In this document: one piece after another, positions 8,871 to 16,828 of the stretch | Position numbering within the stretch: position 1 is the stretch's first letter | How the letters are laid out: every line of letters begins with the position of its first letter | Source of the DNA: Chlamydiota bacterium | GTDB taxonomy: Bacteria; Chlamydiota; Chlamydiia; Chlamydiales; Simkaniaceae | DNA length: 42,366 nt | NCBI GenBank assembly: GCA_021772245.1 | Contig: JAJFMH010000047.1 | Location: 1 to 42,366 of the forward strand | Direction: 5' to 3' | Translations under genes and position numbers: made by a program | Notes under the pieces: generated by a model | Told to the model about the DNA's origin: nothing | The model's database searches: none | Seen by the model: the letters and a program-made list of their open reading frames with translations, nothing else

Positions 8871-9671
8871 TCACTTCGTTTGATACCTGTGTAGATATTT
8901 ACTCCAGAGGATGGGATATTGCTCTTCGAGATGACTATCTATTTTTTTCATATTTACTTTTGAAAAATTCCTGCTATGAAAAATTTCCTGATCACCACCT
9001 GAGAATAACCTTTTTTCTTTTTCCCACTGCGATTGATAGCTAGACAAAATTTTTGAAGAAATTTTTTCATAATCTAGAATTACATCTTCCAATAAATATT
9101 GGGATTCTCCCAAAAACTCCAAGACTGTGATTGCAAATGCACGAGGATTTTTTATTAGATCCTCATAATACACTATTAATTTTGTTTGATTATTTTTCCA
9201 TGAATCAAATGCCTGTAGATTCGATATAAAAAGTGGAAATCCTCCTTTATTGTTTAAGACAGACGACAAAAATTCCTCTTCAGAATATTTACAGAACCTG
9301 ACAATACATTCTTTTGGATTCCTTAAAATCATAATTAATTTGTTCCTATTCTGATCCAGTCTATCTAGAAAAACCAACTCCTTTTTATGTCTACCGTGTG
9401 TACGGAACATAGGTGATTTTTTTGTATTAATGTCTATATTAGCACGGTTCAGATTCTCTTTGGAAGGTGTCCACTTTTCTTGGATGGCAAGATATGGTTT
9501 ATGTGTCAAAGCTTGAATTAAGCCAAGAGCAAGATTAGTCCCTGATTTTGGGAAACTAAGAAAAAACTCCTTATTAATGGCACCACCAGGATTTCTTAAA
9601 TCTATAGTGGAAACCGAGGATCTTAGAAAACCTGGAGATAAAATAAGAAAAAAAAATATTGTTAGTTTCAT
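8871..9671 (-). CDS. Exported sulfotransferase-family protein, copy C (intact catalytic motifs)
   Basis: Sulfotransferases move the sulfuryl group from PAPS to hydroxyl or amino groups of sugars, lipids or proteins. This 266-residue copy looks complete. A signal sequence (about residues 1-20) is followed by FPKSGTN with Lys42, FRTH with His92 as likely general base, and MILRNPKECIVR as 3'-phosphate site. TKLIVYYEDL and the family end pattern HSRNFSK...YPILWSKYLHRY follow. Of the five tandem copies, only this one and copy E keep both Lys and His. The acceptor cannot be told. An exported location is unexpected for a PAPS-using enzyme. It lies 5 bases downstream of copy D. Confidence 0.87.
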   Translation of the reverse strand: MKLTIFFFLILSPGFLRSSVSTIDLRNPGGAINKEFFLSFPKSGTNLALGLIQALTHKPYLAIQEKWTPSKENLNRANIDINTKKSPMFRTHGRHKKELVFLDRLDQNRNKLIMILRNPKECIVRFCKYSEEEFLSSVLNNKGGFPLFISNLQAFDSWKNNQTKLIVYYEDLIKNPRAFAITVLEFLGESQYLLEDVILDYEKISSKILSSYQSQWEKEKRLFSGGDQEIFHSRNFSKVNMKKIDSHLEEQYPILWSKYLHRYQTK

Positions 9672-9676
9672 GTTTT

Positions 9677-10477
9677 TTACTCGGTTTGATATCTTTTTAA
9701 GTACTTATTCCAAAGATTTGGATAAGCACTAATTATATGTTCATCAACAATTCGCATGCTTTCTCTTGAAAAATTTTTACTATGAAAAGGAACTATTGAT
9801 TTATTAGAATATTTTAGTTTGTTTACTACAGATTGCTTTTGATAACTTGTGAGTATTCCTGCCAAAATTTCATCTAAGTTTGATATGTAACTTTCTAAAT
9901 AATCATCGCTTTCATCAAAAAATTCTAATAGTTTTATCGCTACTACTTCTGGGGTAGCAAGTATATCTTCATAATATAAGAGTAATTTTGTCCTATCATT
10001 CCATTCATCAAAAATTTTTAAGTTGAAAAGATATTGAGCAAATCCGCCTTGATTTTCAATCACAGACTTTAAAAATTGCTGCTCACTATAGCTACAATGC
10101 CTCACAATACATTCTTTTGGGTTTCTTAAAACAAATAGGAGTTTGTTTTTTTTGGTTTGAAGCTTAGTAAGAAGTTCTTTCTGCCAGTCTAAGGATGCAT
10201 GTAAGCGATATAAAGTATTTTTCTCATTTTCAATTTCTAGTTTTAGGCGGTTATATGCATTTAGATTTAACTTTAAATTATTTTTTGTGTCGCGCAATGG
10301 TTTTCGAGTTAAATATTGTAAAATTCCAATTGTAAGGTTCGTGCCAGATCTGGGATAAGTCAAAAAAAATTCTTTCCCAATAATTTTTTCAGGCGCTTCT
10401 ACATCCAAACGCGTGATTTCAGAATATAAACAACCAGAAAAAATACAAAAAATTGCAACAATTTTTTTTTTCAACAC
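9677..10477 (-). CDS. Exported sulfotransferase-family protein, copy D (Lys to Arg)
   Basis: Second in the transcription order of the tandem array. It has 266 residues, probably from a GTG start, with an N-terminal KKK and a hydrophobic signal sequence up to about residue 19. The phosphosulfate loop reads YPRSGTN with Arg43 instead of Lys. His93 (YRLH) and FVLRNPKECIVR are kept, and so is the ending HSKNFSRE...YPNLWNKYLKRY. Arg could keep the positive charge, so activity is uncertain. A cysteine at residue 16 (FSGC) resembles a weak lipobox. This is not convincing because the other copies lack it. A terminator hairpin separates it from copy E upstream, so it may have its own promoter in the gap at 10478-10547. 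Confidence 0.85.
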   Translation of the reverse strand: MLKKKIVAIFCIFSGCLYSEITRLDVEAPEKIIGKEFFLTYPRSGTNLTIGILQYLTRKPLRDTKNNLKLNLNAYNRLKLEIENEKNTLYRLHASLDWQKELLTKLQTKKNKLLFVLRNPKECIVRHCSYSEQQFLKSVIENQGGFAQYLFNLKIFDEWNDRTKLLLYYEDILATPEVVAIKLLEFFDESDDYLESYISNLDEILAGILTSYQKQSVVNKLKYSNKSIVPFHSKNFSRESMRIVDEHIISAYPNLWNKYLKRYQTE

Positions 10478-10510
10478 AGTAGTTACCTAATATAAAATGC
10501 TATTTTAATA

Positions 10511-10534
10511 TAAAAAGCCCCCAAAACAGGGGGC
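10511..10534 (-). terminator. Rho-independent terminator after sulfotransferase copy E
   Basis: A perfect 6-bp G/C stem (GCCCCC at 10517-10522 with GGGGGC at 10529-10534, 6-base loop) is followed on the minus strand by TTTTTA. It lies 13 bases beyond the copy E stop. It should end or attenuate that transcript before copy D. Confidence 0.8.
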
Positions 10535-10547
10535 CTAAATACGATTA

Positions 10548-11435
10548 TTAACTTGAGTATCTACTTAGATATTTTTCCCAAAGCATGGGGTAATTCGTTT
10601 TTAGATGATCATCTATTTTTTCTAAAGATTCTTTAGAAAAATGCTCAGTATGGAATGATGTATTTTTTCCTCGTGAAGAAGATCTACTAAATACTAACTT
10701 CATTTTGTTAACCGTTTTCTCTACACCTTTTTGGATCACTTCAGTTGGAACAGCAATTTTTTTGAAATACTTTTTCTCGTATGATTCCAATATCTGGTTG
10801 CTTACTTTGTCAAAATTCTGGAAGAAATCTTCATCCACAGATGTATTTTCTCCTAAGAAATTAAAAAGTGAAGCAAAAGTCTCTTTTGGGTTTTCTAACA
10901 AATCTTCATAAAAAACAATCATCTTAGAAGGAGTTGGATACCAGTTAAACAAACTTAGTGTAGGTTCTTGCCAGTTGTCATAAGCTAGTAGAGTGTTAAT
11001 GTAATCTTTGAACGGTGCCTTTTCATTAACAATTGCGTCAACAAGCTCATCTTCATTATATTGAAAATGACTTGTAATGCATTCTTTTGGATTACGCACT
11101 AACAACACTAGCTTATTTCGGCAAGTGTCTATTCTGTTCAGTAACCTTTTTTCCAATTTATGGGAATGGAGTTTAAAAATCGGCATTTTCTCACTGTCGA
11201 TTGTAGCCTGGAGATGATTGAATTTGTTAATACATTTAGTTCCTGTTTTTTGCCATTGTTGAACAGGCTTTTTAGTCGTCTCCTGTAAAGTTGCTAATAC
11301 CAGATTAGACCCTGATTTCGGATATGCAAGCAAAATTTGCTCGTTGTATGCTTTTTCGGGCGCTTTCAAATCAATATCTGCATAAAGACATTGAAAAAAA
11401 AGTGCGACAAAAAGAAAAGCTATTCCTTTTTTCAT
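10548..11435 (-). CDS. Exported sulfotransferase-family protein, copy E (intact motifs, with insertion)
   Basis: First of the five tandem paralogs and the longest at 295 residues. A signal sequence (1-19, ending CLYA) leads into DLKAPEK and the phosphosulfate loop YPKSGSN with Lys40. His90 lies in FKLH, and the 3'-phosphate site is LVRNPKECITS, with Ser as in classical sulfotransferases where the others have Arg. The extra length comes from a short insert before the YYEDL-equivalent (VFYEDL) and a basic insertion around residues 220-250 (EKTVNKMKLVFSRSSSRGK) before the conserved end HTEHFSKE...YPMLWEKYLSRY. Its own promoter and terminator make it a separate transcription unit. It is a good candidate for the ancestral active copy, though this is inference. 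Confidence 0.87.
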   Translation of the reverse strand: MKKGIAFLFVALFFQCLYADIDLKAPEKAYNEQILLAYPKSGSNLVLATLQETTKKPVQQWQKTGTKCINKFNHLQATIDSEKMPIFKLHSHKLEKRLLNRIDTCRNKLVLLVRNPKECITSHFQYNEDELVDAIVNEKAPFKDYINTLLAYDNWQEPTLSLFNWYPTPSKMIVFYEDLLENPKETFASLFNFLGENTSVDEDFFQNFDKVSNQILESYEKKYFKKIAVPTEVIQKGVEKTVNKMKLVFSRSSSRGKNTSFHTEHFSKESLEKIDDHLKTNYPMLWEKYLSRYSS

Positions 11436-11472
11436 AATATGTTCACCAATTTTCAGTTTTCAAACACGAAAA

Positions 11473-11501
11473 AAGGTAGGAAAATATTTGAATCTTGTCA
11501 A
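11473..11501 (-). promoter_or_regulatory. Putative promoter of sulfotransferase copy E
   Basis: On the minus strand a perfect -35 TTGACA (11496-11501) stands 17 bases before TACCTT (11473-11478), a poor -10. A start about 7 bases later would give a leader of roughly 30 bases before the copy E ATG. The rest of the 11436-11628 gap shows no other clear feature. Confidence 0.42.
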
Positions 11502-11628
11502 ATTCTTTTTAGAGAATTACTGAATTAACCATCTTAGCTATTTTTTAGAACTAAATACGCCAAGTTTCAGTGTCTATTCGAGGTTTGATTAAGGATATCT
11601 TCTTCTCAGAAGAAGTGTTCTAGATAAA

Positions 11629-11710
11629 TGGGGGCAGTCAGACTCGAACTGACGGAGACCGAAGTCGAGGGATTTACAGTCCCTTGCAATTGCCACTATG
11701 CGACACCCCC
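11629..11710 (-). tRNA. tRNA-Tyr (GTA)
   Basis: The minus strand folds as an 82-base tRNA. It has acceptor stem GGGGGTG/TGCCCCC with discriminator A, anticodon loop CTGTAAA giving GTA, the long variable arm expected for bacterial tRNA-Tyr, and T-arm GTCAG-TTCGAGT-CTGAC. CCA is not encoded. It lies 14 bases downstream of tRNA-Thr in the same transcript. Confidence 0.95.
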
Positions 11711-11724
11711 AAATTGGAAAGATT

Positions 11725-11797
11725 TGCTGGCGAAAGGAATTGAACCCTCAACCGTCCGATTACAAGTCGGGTGCTCTACCAATTGAGCTACACCAGC
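11725..11797 (-). tRNA. tRNA-Thr (TGT)
   Basis: The minus strand gives a 73-base tRNA with acceptor GCTGGTG/CGCCAGC, D-loop AGCTCAATTGGTAGAGC, anticodon loop CTTGTAA (TGT) and T-loop GGTTCAATTCC. The top pair of the anticodon stem is a C-A mismatch. It heads a two-tRNA transcript with tRNA-Tyr. Confidence 0.95.
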
Positions 11798-11814
11798 AAA
11801 AAACTGAATCCTCA

Positions 11815-11844
11815 ATTCTACAAATAAAAGCTTTTTTTGCTCAA
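11815..11844 (-). promoter_or_regulatory. Promoter of the tRNA-Thr/tRNA-Tyr transcript
   Basis: On the minus strand TTGAGC (11839-11844) and TAGAAT (11815-11820) are 18 bases apart, a good match to a sigma-70-type promoter. The first tRNA base is 17 bases after the -10. The element begins one base beyond the stop codon of the SEC-C gene, so the tRNAs have their own start. Confidence 0.62.
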
Positions 11845-11845
11845 G

Positions 11846-12154
11846 TTATGATTCGTCTTTTTTTTGATCAGATGGATTATTTTCTGATTTCTCTTCCTTG
11901 TTTGGCTTGACCTGAGATGAATTAATGGTTTCTTTGCTTCCAACTTTATCTTTAAGAGAACTAGATTTTTCTTTTTCGACTGTTGGTTTTGAAGCGTTTT
12001 GTGAAAATAGCTTAGAAAGATCAGAGGAACCCATTGGAGTTATCACTTTGTCTTTTAACCTTGTTCGGGAAGAAGTTTGTTTCAAAGCGCAACATTTTTT
12101 ATATTTTTTCCCAGATCCACAAGGGCACGGATCATTCCTACCTACTTTTTCCAT
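11846..12154 (-). CDS. SEC-C motif protein
   Basis: A small 102-residue protein starting [22 protein letters not shown]. This is the zinc-binding SEC-C motif known from the C-terminus of SecA and from many stand-alone proteins. It is followed by a charged, Ser/Lys/Glu-rich, probably disordered tail. The ATG at 12154 is preceded by AGAGGA. The in-frame codon at 12193 would add 13 residues without known homology. In SecA this motif contacts SecB and ribosomes. The role of the isolated motif here is unknown. It is convergent with nothing, and its stop lies just before the tRNA promoter. The divergent gap to the ttcA-like gene is 106 bases. Confidence 0.85.
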   Translation of the reverse strand: MEKVGRNDPCPCGSGKKYKKCCALKQTSSRTRLKDKVITPMGSSDLSKLFSQNASKPTVEKEKSSSLKDKVGSKETINSSQVKPNKEEKSENNPSDQKKDES

Positions 12155-12260
12155 CTTTCCTCTAAATAAGTCATTTCTAAATTCAGTCCGCAAATTATTA
12201 ATTATTGTAATATTTTAATTAAAGCGATATATTTTTTCTTCATTAAAGAATGATATTACA

Positions 12261-13013
12261 ATGAAATTAGAATTTTCTTTACCTATTGCTACTCCCCCCT
12301 GGAAAACTCTCGGAAAAAAAATTGAGAGTAAAATCCGAAAGGCTCTCTTTGAATTTAGCCTACTAGATGAGGACAAACCACTTGGAGTTGCATTATCAGG
12401 AGGAAAAGACAGCTTAACCCTCCTTTATATGTTACATCATATAAGAGGGAAGGGCGTTCCTTTTTTTGATATACATGCAATTTTTGTTGATGGAGAATTT
12501 TCATGCGGAGCATCTATTCAAAAAAATTTTTTGCAAAAAGTTTGTGAAAAGTTAGATATTCCCCTTTCGATTTGCCAATCCACTCAGAAAAAGGAATCTC
12601 TTAATTGTTATACTTGCTCAAGAGAGCGCCGGAAATTGATTTTTGAATCTGCAAAAAATAATAATATTAAGCAAATCGCCTTTGGTCATCATAGAGATGA
12701 TAATATACAAACACTTCTACTCAATTTACTCCATATTGGTGAGTTCTCTGCAATGCAACCTAAACTTTATATGGAAAAGTTTGGGGTTCATATTATTCGA
12801 CCCTTATACTTTCTAACCGAAAAAGAAATAAAAGACTTTGCGAAGCAATATGGATTTGATAGGATTACATGCCAATGTCCCATAGGGCAAAACTCTAGAA
12901 GGCTTCGAGTGGAAAATATTATTCAGCATTTAGAAAAAGAGTTTCCAAATGTTAGATCCAACCTTCAGCACGCAGCGTTAGAGTTTGGTTCCGATAAATC
13001 TCTAAAACCATAA
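12261..13013 (+). CDS. ttcA: TtcA-family tRNA 2-thiocytidine synthetase-like PP-loop protein
   Basis: TtcA thiolates C32 of certain tRNAs using ATP and a [4Fe-4S] cluster. The 250-residue protein has the PP-loop SGGKDS at 46-51, a CxxC pair C116-C119 (NCYTCSRERR), GHHRDDNIQTLLLN with the HxxDD pattern of the family, and a late Cys pair CQCP that could supply the third cluster ligand. It is shorter than the E. coli enzyme (about 310 residues) at both ends. Eight bases separate it from the downstream symporter gene, and surE follows. As I recall, a YdaO/TtcA-type gene also neighbours surE in Chlamydia. The family call is strong and the exact substrate is inferred. Confidence 0.87.
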   Translation: MKLEFSLPIATPPWKTLGKKIESKIRKALFEFSLLDEDKPLGVALSGGKDSLTLLYMLHHIRGKGVPFFDIHAIFVDGEFSCGASIQKNFLQKVCEKLDIPLSICQSTQKKESLNCYTCSRERRKLIFESAKNNNIKQIAFGHHRDDNIQTLLLNLLHIGEFSAMQPKLYMEKFGVHIIRPLYFLTEKEIKDFAKQYGFDRITCQCPIGQNSRRLRVENIIQHLEKEFPNVRSNLQHAALEFGSDKSLKP

Positions 13014-13021
13014 GATCACCT

Positions 13022-14494
13022 ATGATAACACTCGAACTTATTGCAGTTATTTTATATGCGGCTATTTTATTTTTGATAGGATTTCTATCCTATCAAAAAC
13101 ATAAAACCGCAGATGATTTTCTAATCGGTGGAAGAGGGCTGAATTTTTATCTAACTGCGCTTGCAGCACATGCCAGTGATATGAGCTCCTGGCTTTTTAT
13201 TGCATTTCCAGCTGTTATGTTTATGAACGGGATTTTTAACTATTGGATTGGGATAGGCCTCTGCTTGTTTATGTTTCTTAATTGGCAACTTATTGCACCA
13301 AAGATTCGTTTTGAGACTGAGAAGTACAATTGCCTAACATTCTCTTCTTATTTTGAGAGCAGGTTTCATGATACATCAGGTGGAATTCGTATTCTAACAG
13401 CCCTTATGTCTCTTGTTTTTTACACAATCTATGTTTCTGCAGGATTGTATGGAATTGCAATCGTAATTGGCTCTCTATTTGGCATTTCATACCAAATTGG
13501 AATTATTATTGGTGTTGTCATCATTGTCCCCTATTTACTTATCGGGGGGTATACAACCCTTGCATGGTTAGATCTGTTTCAAGGGCTATTCTTACTTTGC
13601 GTCATTATCATTGTTCCTCTTGTTGCACTTGGACATGTTGGAGGGCTATCACAAGTTTTTAATAGCATGCAAAACAAAGGAATAACACTCTCATTAATTC
13701 CAAATTTCACTTTTACTACTTTCCTTCAAATTCTTTCAGTTGTTGCTGGTTGGGGACTTGGATATTTCGGTCAGCCTCATATTACGACAAAGTTTATGGG
13801 TATTAAGAAAATAAGTGAGATGAAAAAAGCTAAATATTTTGGAATGAGTTGGCAAATTCTAACTCTTACCTTTGCAGGCCTAATTGGGCTCGTCGCTATA
13901 ACGTACTTTCAAGGAATTCAAGTCAACGACCAGAAACTTTTCGTAACCATGACAAGAGATTTGTTCCCTCCATTTCTAGCAGCCTTCATGTTATGCGCTG
14001 TACTTGCTGCTACGATTTCCACAATGGATTCTCAAATTTTAGTCTTAGCTTCAAGCCTAACAGAAGACTTCTACAAACGAGTAATCAAAAAAAATGCCTC
14101 ATCTAATGAACTTTTACTTGTATCCAGAATAAATATTGGAATCGTCACGCTACTTGCTTTCATCATTGCTTTTTTCAAAATTGGTACGATTTACAAACAA
14201 GTTCTCTTTGCATGGTCAGGACTTGGCTCTAGTTTTGGGCCTATTCTTATTTTTGCTCTTTATTCCAAAAGAGTGAATCGGTATGGTGCGCTCTCAGGTA
14301 TACTTGTAGGTGGAATAGTCGCTGCAGTCTGGCCTATGATTGATAATTATTACAATCTAGAAGTCTTTGCTATTATTCCAGGATTTATATGTAGTTCGAT
14401 AGCTATTTATCTTACTTCTTTGTTTACACGCCATAAATCGATACCCCAAGAGGTTCACAATGACAAAACGACCGTTTTTTCTTCTAGTCAATGA
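13022..14494 (+). CDS. Sodium/solute symporter, PutP-like (SSS family)
   Basis: A 490-residue inner-membrane protein with about 12-13 hydrophobic segments. It matches the sodium:solute symporter family, and within it the proline permease type. Evidence includes KTADDFLIGGRGLNFYLTALA after the first helix, HASDMSSWL, the YGIAIVIGSLFG region, and GWGLGYFGQPHI in the middle. It probably imports an amino acid such as proline with Na+. Substrate assignment is inference. It lies between the ttcA-like gene and surE and overlaps surE by 35 bases, so all three are one operon. An intracellular organism could use it to take amino acids from its host. Confidence 0.88.
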   Translation: MITLELIAVILYAAILFLIGFLSYQKHKTADDFLIGGRGLNFYLTALAAHASDMSSWLFIAFPAVMFMNGIFNYWIGIGLCLFMFLNWQLIAPKIRFETEKYNCLTFSSYFESRFHDTSGGIRILTALMSLVFYTIYVSAGLYGIAIVIGSLFGISYQIGIIIGVVIIVPYLLIGGYTTLAWLDLFQGLFLLCVIIIVPLVALGHVGGLSQVFNSMQNKGITLSLIPNFTFTTFLQILSVVAGWGLGYFGQPHITTKFMGIKKISEMKKAKYFGMSWQILTLTFAGLIGLVAITYFQGIQVNDQKLFVTMTRDLFPPFLAAFMLCAVLAATISTMDSQILVLASSLTEDFYKRVIKKNASSNELLLVSRINIGIVTLLAFIIAFFKIGTIYKQVLFAWSGLGSSFGPILIFALYSKRVNRYGALSGILVGGIVAAVWPMIDNYYNLEVFAIIPGFICSSIAIYLTSLFTRHKSIPQEVHNDKTTVFSSSQ

Positions 14495-15257
14495 TGATGG
14501 AATAAACTCTAAGGGGATCTATTACCTCTATCAGTCCCTAAAAGACTTCGCTGATTTACTTATATGCGCCCCTGCGACGCAACAATCAGGTGTAGGCGTT
14601 GCCTTTTCATACAATAAAAGCTTCCTCCTAGAAAAAGTAGATTTTGACGGTGATCAAATTGCATGGCAAGTGCATGGCACTCCCGCAGATTGCACAAAAA
14701 TAGCTTTGAATGAGCTCACAAACAGAAGACCTGATCTGATTATTTCTGGTATTAATCATGGAGAAAACTGTGGGCGAGCAGTTCTATATAGTGGAACAAT
14801 TGGAGCAATTATTGAAGGCACAAACAAGCATGTACCTGGCATTGCATTTTCCTACTATGATAAAGATGTAGATGATTTTGAGCATGTTGTCGAATACATT
14901 CCTAATATTGTAAATCATGTTTTAAAACACCCCATGCCCGAAAAAACATTTTTAAATGTGAACTTCCCTTCAAAAAGCATCCCTTTTCAGGGAATGAAAT
15001 TTGCGAGGCAAGGTAATGCATATTGGATTGACTGCGCTGAAAAACAGCCTCACCCGGAAGAAAAACTAGAATATCTAATCCATGGTAAACCCATCGTTTA
15101 TGATGAACATGACGAGAGTGATGTCATGTACCTTTCAAAAGGGTATATTACTGCTGTTCCATTAAATATCGTCGACTTAACAGACCATGATCATTATTTA
15201 GACCATAAAGATCTGTTTGAATCTGCTTTGAATACCGTTTCAGTAAAAAACACCTAA
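14460..15257 (+). CDS. surE: 5'-nucleotidase SurE
   Basis: SurE is a metal-dependent phosphatase acting on 5'- and 3'-nucleotides. The 265-residue protein has LLVNDDG with metal ligands D12 and D13, the QQSGVGVAFSYNKS loop, HGTPADCTKIAL, and ISGINHGENCGRAVLYSGTIGAIIEG, all typical. AAGAGG precedes the start by 7 bases inside the end of the symporter gene. The gene ends a few bases before a convergent exported sulfotransferase, with no hairpin between them. Confidence 0.95.
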   Translation: MTKRPFFLLVNDDGINSKGIYYLYQSLKDFADLLICAPATQQSGVGVAFSYNKSFLLEKVDFDGDQIAWQVHGTPADCTKIALNELTNRRPDLIISGINHGENCGRAVLYSGTIGAIIEGTNKHVPGIAFSYYDKDVDDFEHVVEYIPNIVNHVLKHPMPEKTFLNVNFPSKSIPFQGMKFARQGNAYWIDCAEKQPHPEEKLEYLIHGKPIVYDEHDESDVMYLSKGYITAVPLNIVDLTDHDHYLDHKDLFESALNTVSVKNT

Positions 15258-15265
15258 GATGCTTA

Positions 15266-16450
15266 TCAGTCACTTAATATAGAAATTTCAAGATCTTTTA
15301 GCTTAAATAAACTCTTCGATGAAAATGAAAACTTTGTTAAACCATTCCTAATGAGTTCATCTGGGATTTCAACTTCAAATTTTGCATACAACTCTCTGTC
15401 AATTTTTTTCGTTTCTAACAAAACGTCATTAACTTTTACTTGCAAGGATTGTTTCGGAAAAATCTTTGATCTAAAAACCAGTTTATACTTAAAGCCCTGC
15501 ATCAAATTAAAATAGATAATGCCTTCGTCACCCACTACCTTTAAGTCAATAAAGGGCCTGGTATTAAAAGCCCCTCTTGTATTCCAACCGCTCCCCATAA
15601 AAGGCATAGTGCAGTTAAAATCTATGCTTGATTTTTCTTGCATGATCTCGGACAAAGCTAAAAAACATTGAGGATATTTTTTATTACTATTCTTATAATT
15701 TTTTCTTGCGTATTCATAGAGAGCAATATCTAGAAAATTCAAGGCTTTAATTCTTCCAATAATGTTAGCTTCTTGCACCTCTCGATTTGTTTTACCAAGC
15801 GTCAACACTTGATCTAGTAGAAAATCAATTCCAAGTTTGTAATAGAGCAAATTCACACCTTCCATAAACTCTTCTGCATTATCTAAAAAAAGTATCATAT
15901 CAAATTTTTTTAGATTTTCTATTGCGTTAGAAAGAAGAGCTTCTCCTTCTAAATTGGGATTTGAAGAAAGCATTTTACACATCCAATTTTGTTGAACCTC
16001 CTCAGGCATAAGGATTGTTGATTCATCTAAAATTCCCGTTTTTCTTAATGACTTTGCAGCATAATTCATATTAGAAAGCACTCTTTCCACAGGATCTCTA
16101 AACACGGTAAATAGAAAAGAGTTTTCAAAATCAGGATCTTTTGCTTCTAAAAACCAAATAGGAAAATGACCGGATACAAATTCATGATTGATTTTAGGAA
16201 ACTCCTCCAAAGAACATGGAGTCACGACAGGAATACTGTTATCCCCTGATAGTTTTCTGTCTAAGTAATTGAATTTTACCGCTTTTCGAAATGGGTATGT
16301 CTCATTCTGATGAAAAAATTTTTCTACAATTCCCCTCATGGTCGTCCCACCCGATTTTTGAATATGTAGATGTATTACTCTTGCTTCCATTAGAAAACTA
16401 TAACTTATTCCTAAAACTGTTAAACAACAAAGAAAGTTCCTATAACACAT
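15266..16450 (-). CDS. Exported sulfotransferase-like protein with C-terminal beta-rich domain
   Basis: The 394-residue protein (ATG at 16450) has a signal sequence of about 22 residues followed by HLHIQKSGGTT, with Lys32 at the phosphosulfate loop, and FTVFRDPVERVLS as 3'-phosphate site. These are hallmarks of the Sulfotransfer_2 type, which includes carbohydrate 2-O- and HNK-type sulfotransferases. Residues to about 265 match the protein at 39755-40471 closely (for example ENLKKFDMILFLDN against ENLKKFNHIIFLDD). The last 110 residues, absent from that paralog, look like a beta-sandwich, starting GSGWNTRGAF and rich in alternating hydrophobics, possibly carbohydrate-binding. Catalytic motifs look intact. 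It is separated from the tandem array by 4 kb and belongs to a different subfamily. Confidence 0.84.
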   Translation of the reverse strand: MCYRNFLCCLTVLGISYSFLMEARVIHLHIQKSGGTTMRGIVEKFFHQNETYPFRKAVKFNYLDRKLSGDNSIPVVTPCSLEEFPKINHEFVSGHFPIWFLEAKDPDFENSFLFTVFRDPVERVLSNMNYAAKSLRKTGILDESTILMPEEVQQNWMCKMLSSNPNLEGEALLSNAIENLKKFDMILFLDNAEEFMEGVNLLYYKLGIDFLLDQVLTLGKTNREVQEANIIGRIKALNFLDIALYEYARKNYKNSNKKYPQCFLALSEIMQEKSSIDFNCTMPFMGSGWNTRGAFNTRPFIDLKVVGDEGIIYFNLMQGFKYKLVFRSKIFPKQSLQVKVNDVLLETKKIDRELYAKFEVEIPDELIRNGLTKFSFSSKSLFKLKDLEISILSD

Positions 16451-16560
16451 AAGCACCTAATTTTTTTTTGAATTATTCCTAAACTTATTGTTAAGAAATC
16501 ACGAATTGAGTTTCTTGTATACTGGATTTGCCCAGCGTCAGAATTTCTTTATAAATTTAC

Positions 16561-16589
16561 TTGAGAAAAAACCGTTATCTATATAAAGT
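16561..16589 (+). promoter_or_regulatory. Putative promoter of the tRNA-Val/tRNA-Asp transcript
   Basis: TTGAGA at 16561-16566 is one mismatch from the -35 consensus. With a 17-base spacer the -10 is TAAAGT (16584-16589). An alternative is TATAAA at 16582 with a 15-base spacer. The first tRNA begins 12 bases later. Confidence 0.5.
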
Positions 16590-16601
16590 TTTGATCTTAT
16601 C

Positions 16602-16674
16602 GGGCGTGTAGCTCAGTTGGTAGAGCTCCTGTCTTACACACAGGCGGTCATAGGTTCGAGTCCTGTTACGCCCA
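16602..16674 (+). tRNA. tRNA-Val (TAC)
   Basis: A 73-base tRNA with acceptor GGGCGTG/TACGCCC, discriminator A, D-arm AGCTCAGTTGGTAGAGCT, anticodon stem CCTGT/ACAGG with loop CTTACAC (TAC), and T-loop GGTTCGAGTCC. CCA is not encoded. Confidence 0.96.
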
Positions 16675-16687
16675 TCCGATTAAAAAT

Positions 16688-16761
16688 GCGGGAGTAGTTC
16701 AACTGGTTAGAGCACCAGCCTGTCACGCTGGAAGTTGCGAGTTCGAGTCTCGTCTCCCGCG
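16688..16761 (+). tRNA. tRNA-Asp (GTC)
   Basis: A 74-base tRNA with acceptor GCGGGAG/CTCCCGC and discriminator G73, as expected for Asp. The anticodon stem CCAGC/GCTGG encloses CTGTCAC (GTC), and the T-arm contains GTTCGAGTC. A run of eight T follows (16764-16771) and may end the transcript. It lies 13 bases after tRNA-Val. Confidence 0.96.
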
Positions 16762-16828
16762 CATTTTTTTTCTGTACAATCATTTTCACTATCTTTATCT
16801 ATCGACAATAGTAAGTATTGGTTTTCAT

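Noticed and set aside
9677-10477. Lipoprotein processing of sulfotransferase copy D at Cys16
   Set aside because: The lipobox is weak (FSGC) and the other four copies have ordinary signal sequences without this Cys.
11698-11910. A plus-strand frame running over the tRNA-Thr gene
   Set aside because: It passes through a well-folded tRNA, the end of tRNA-Tyr and the tRNA promoter, so it is not coding.
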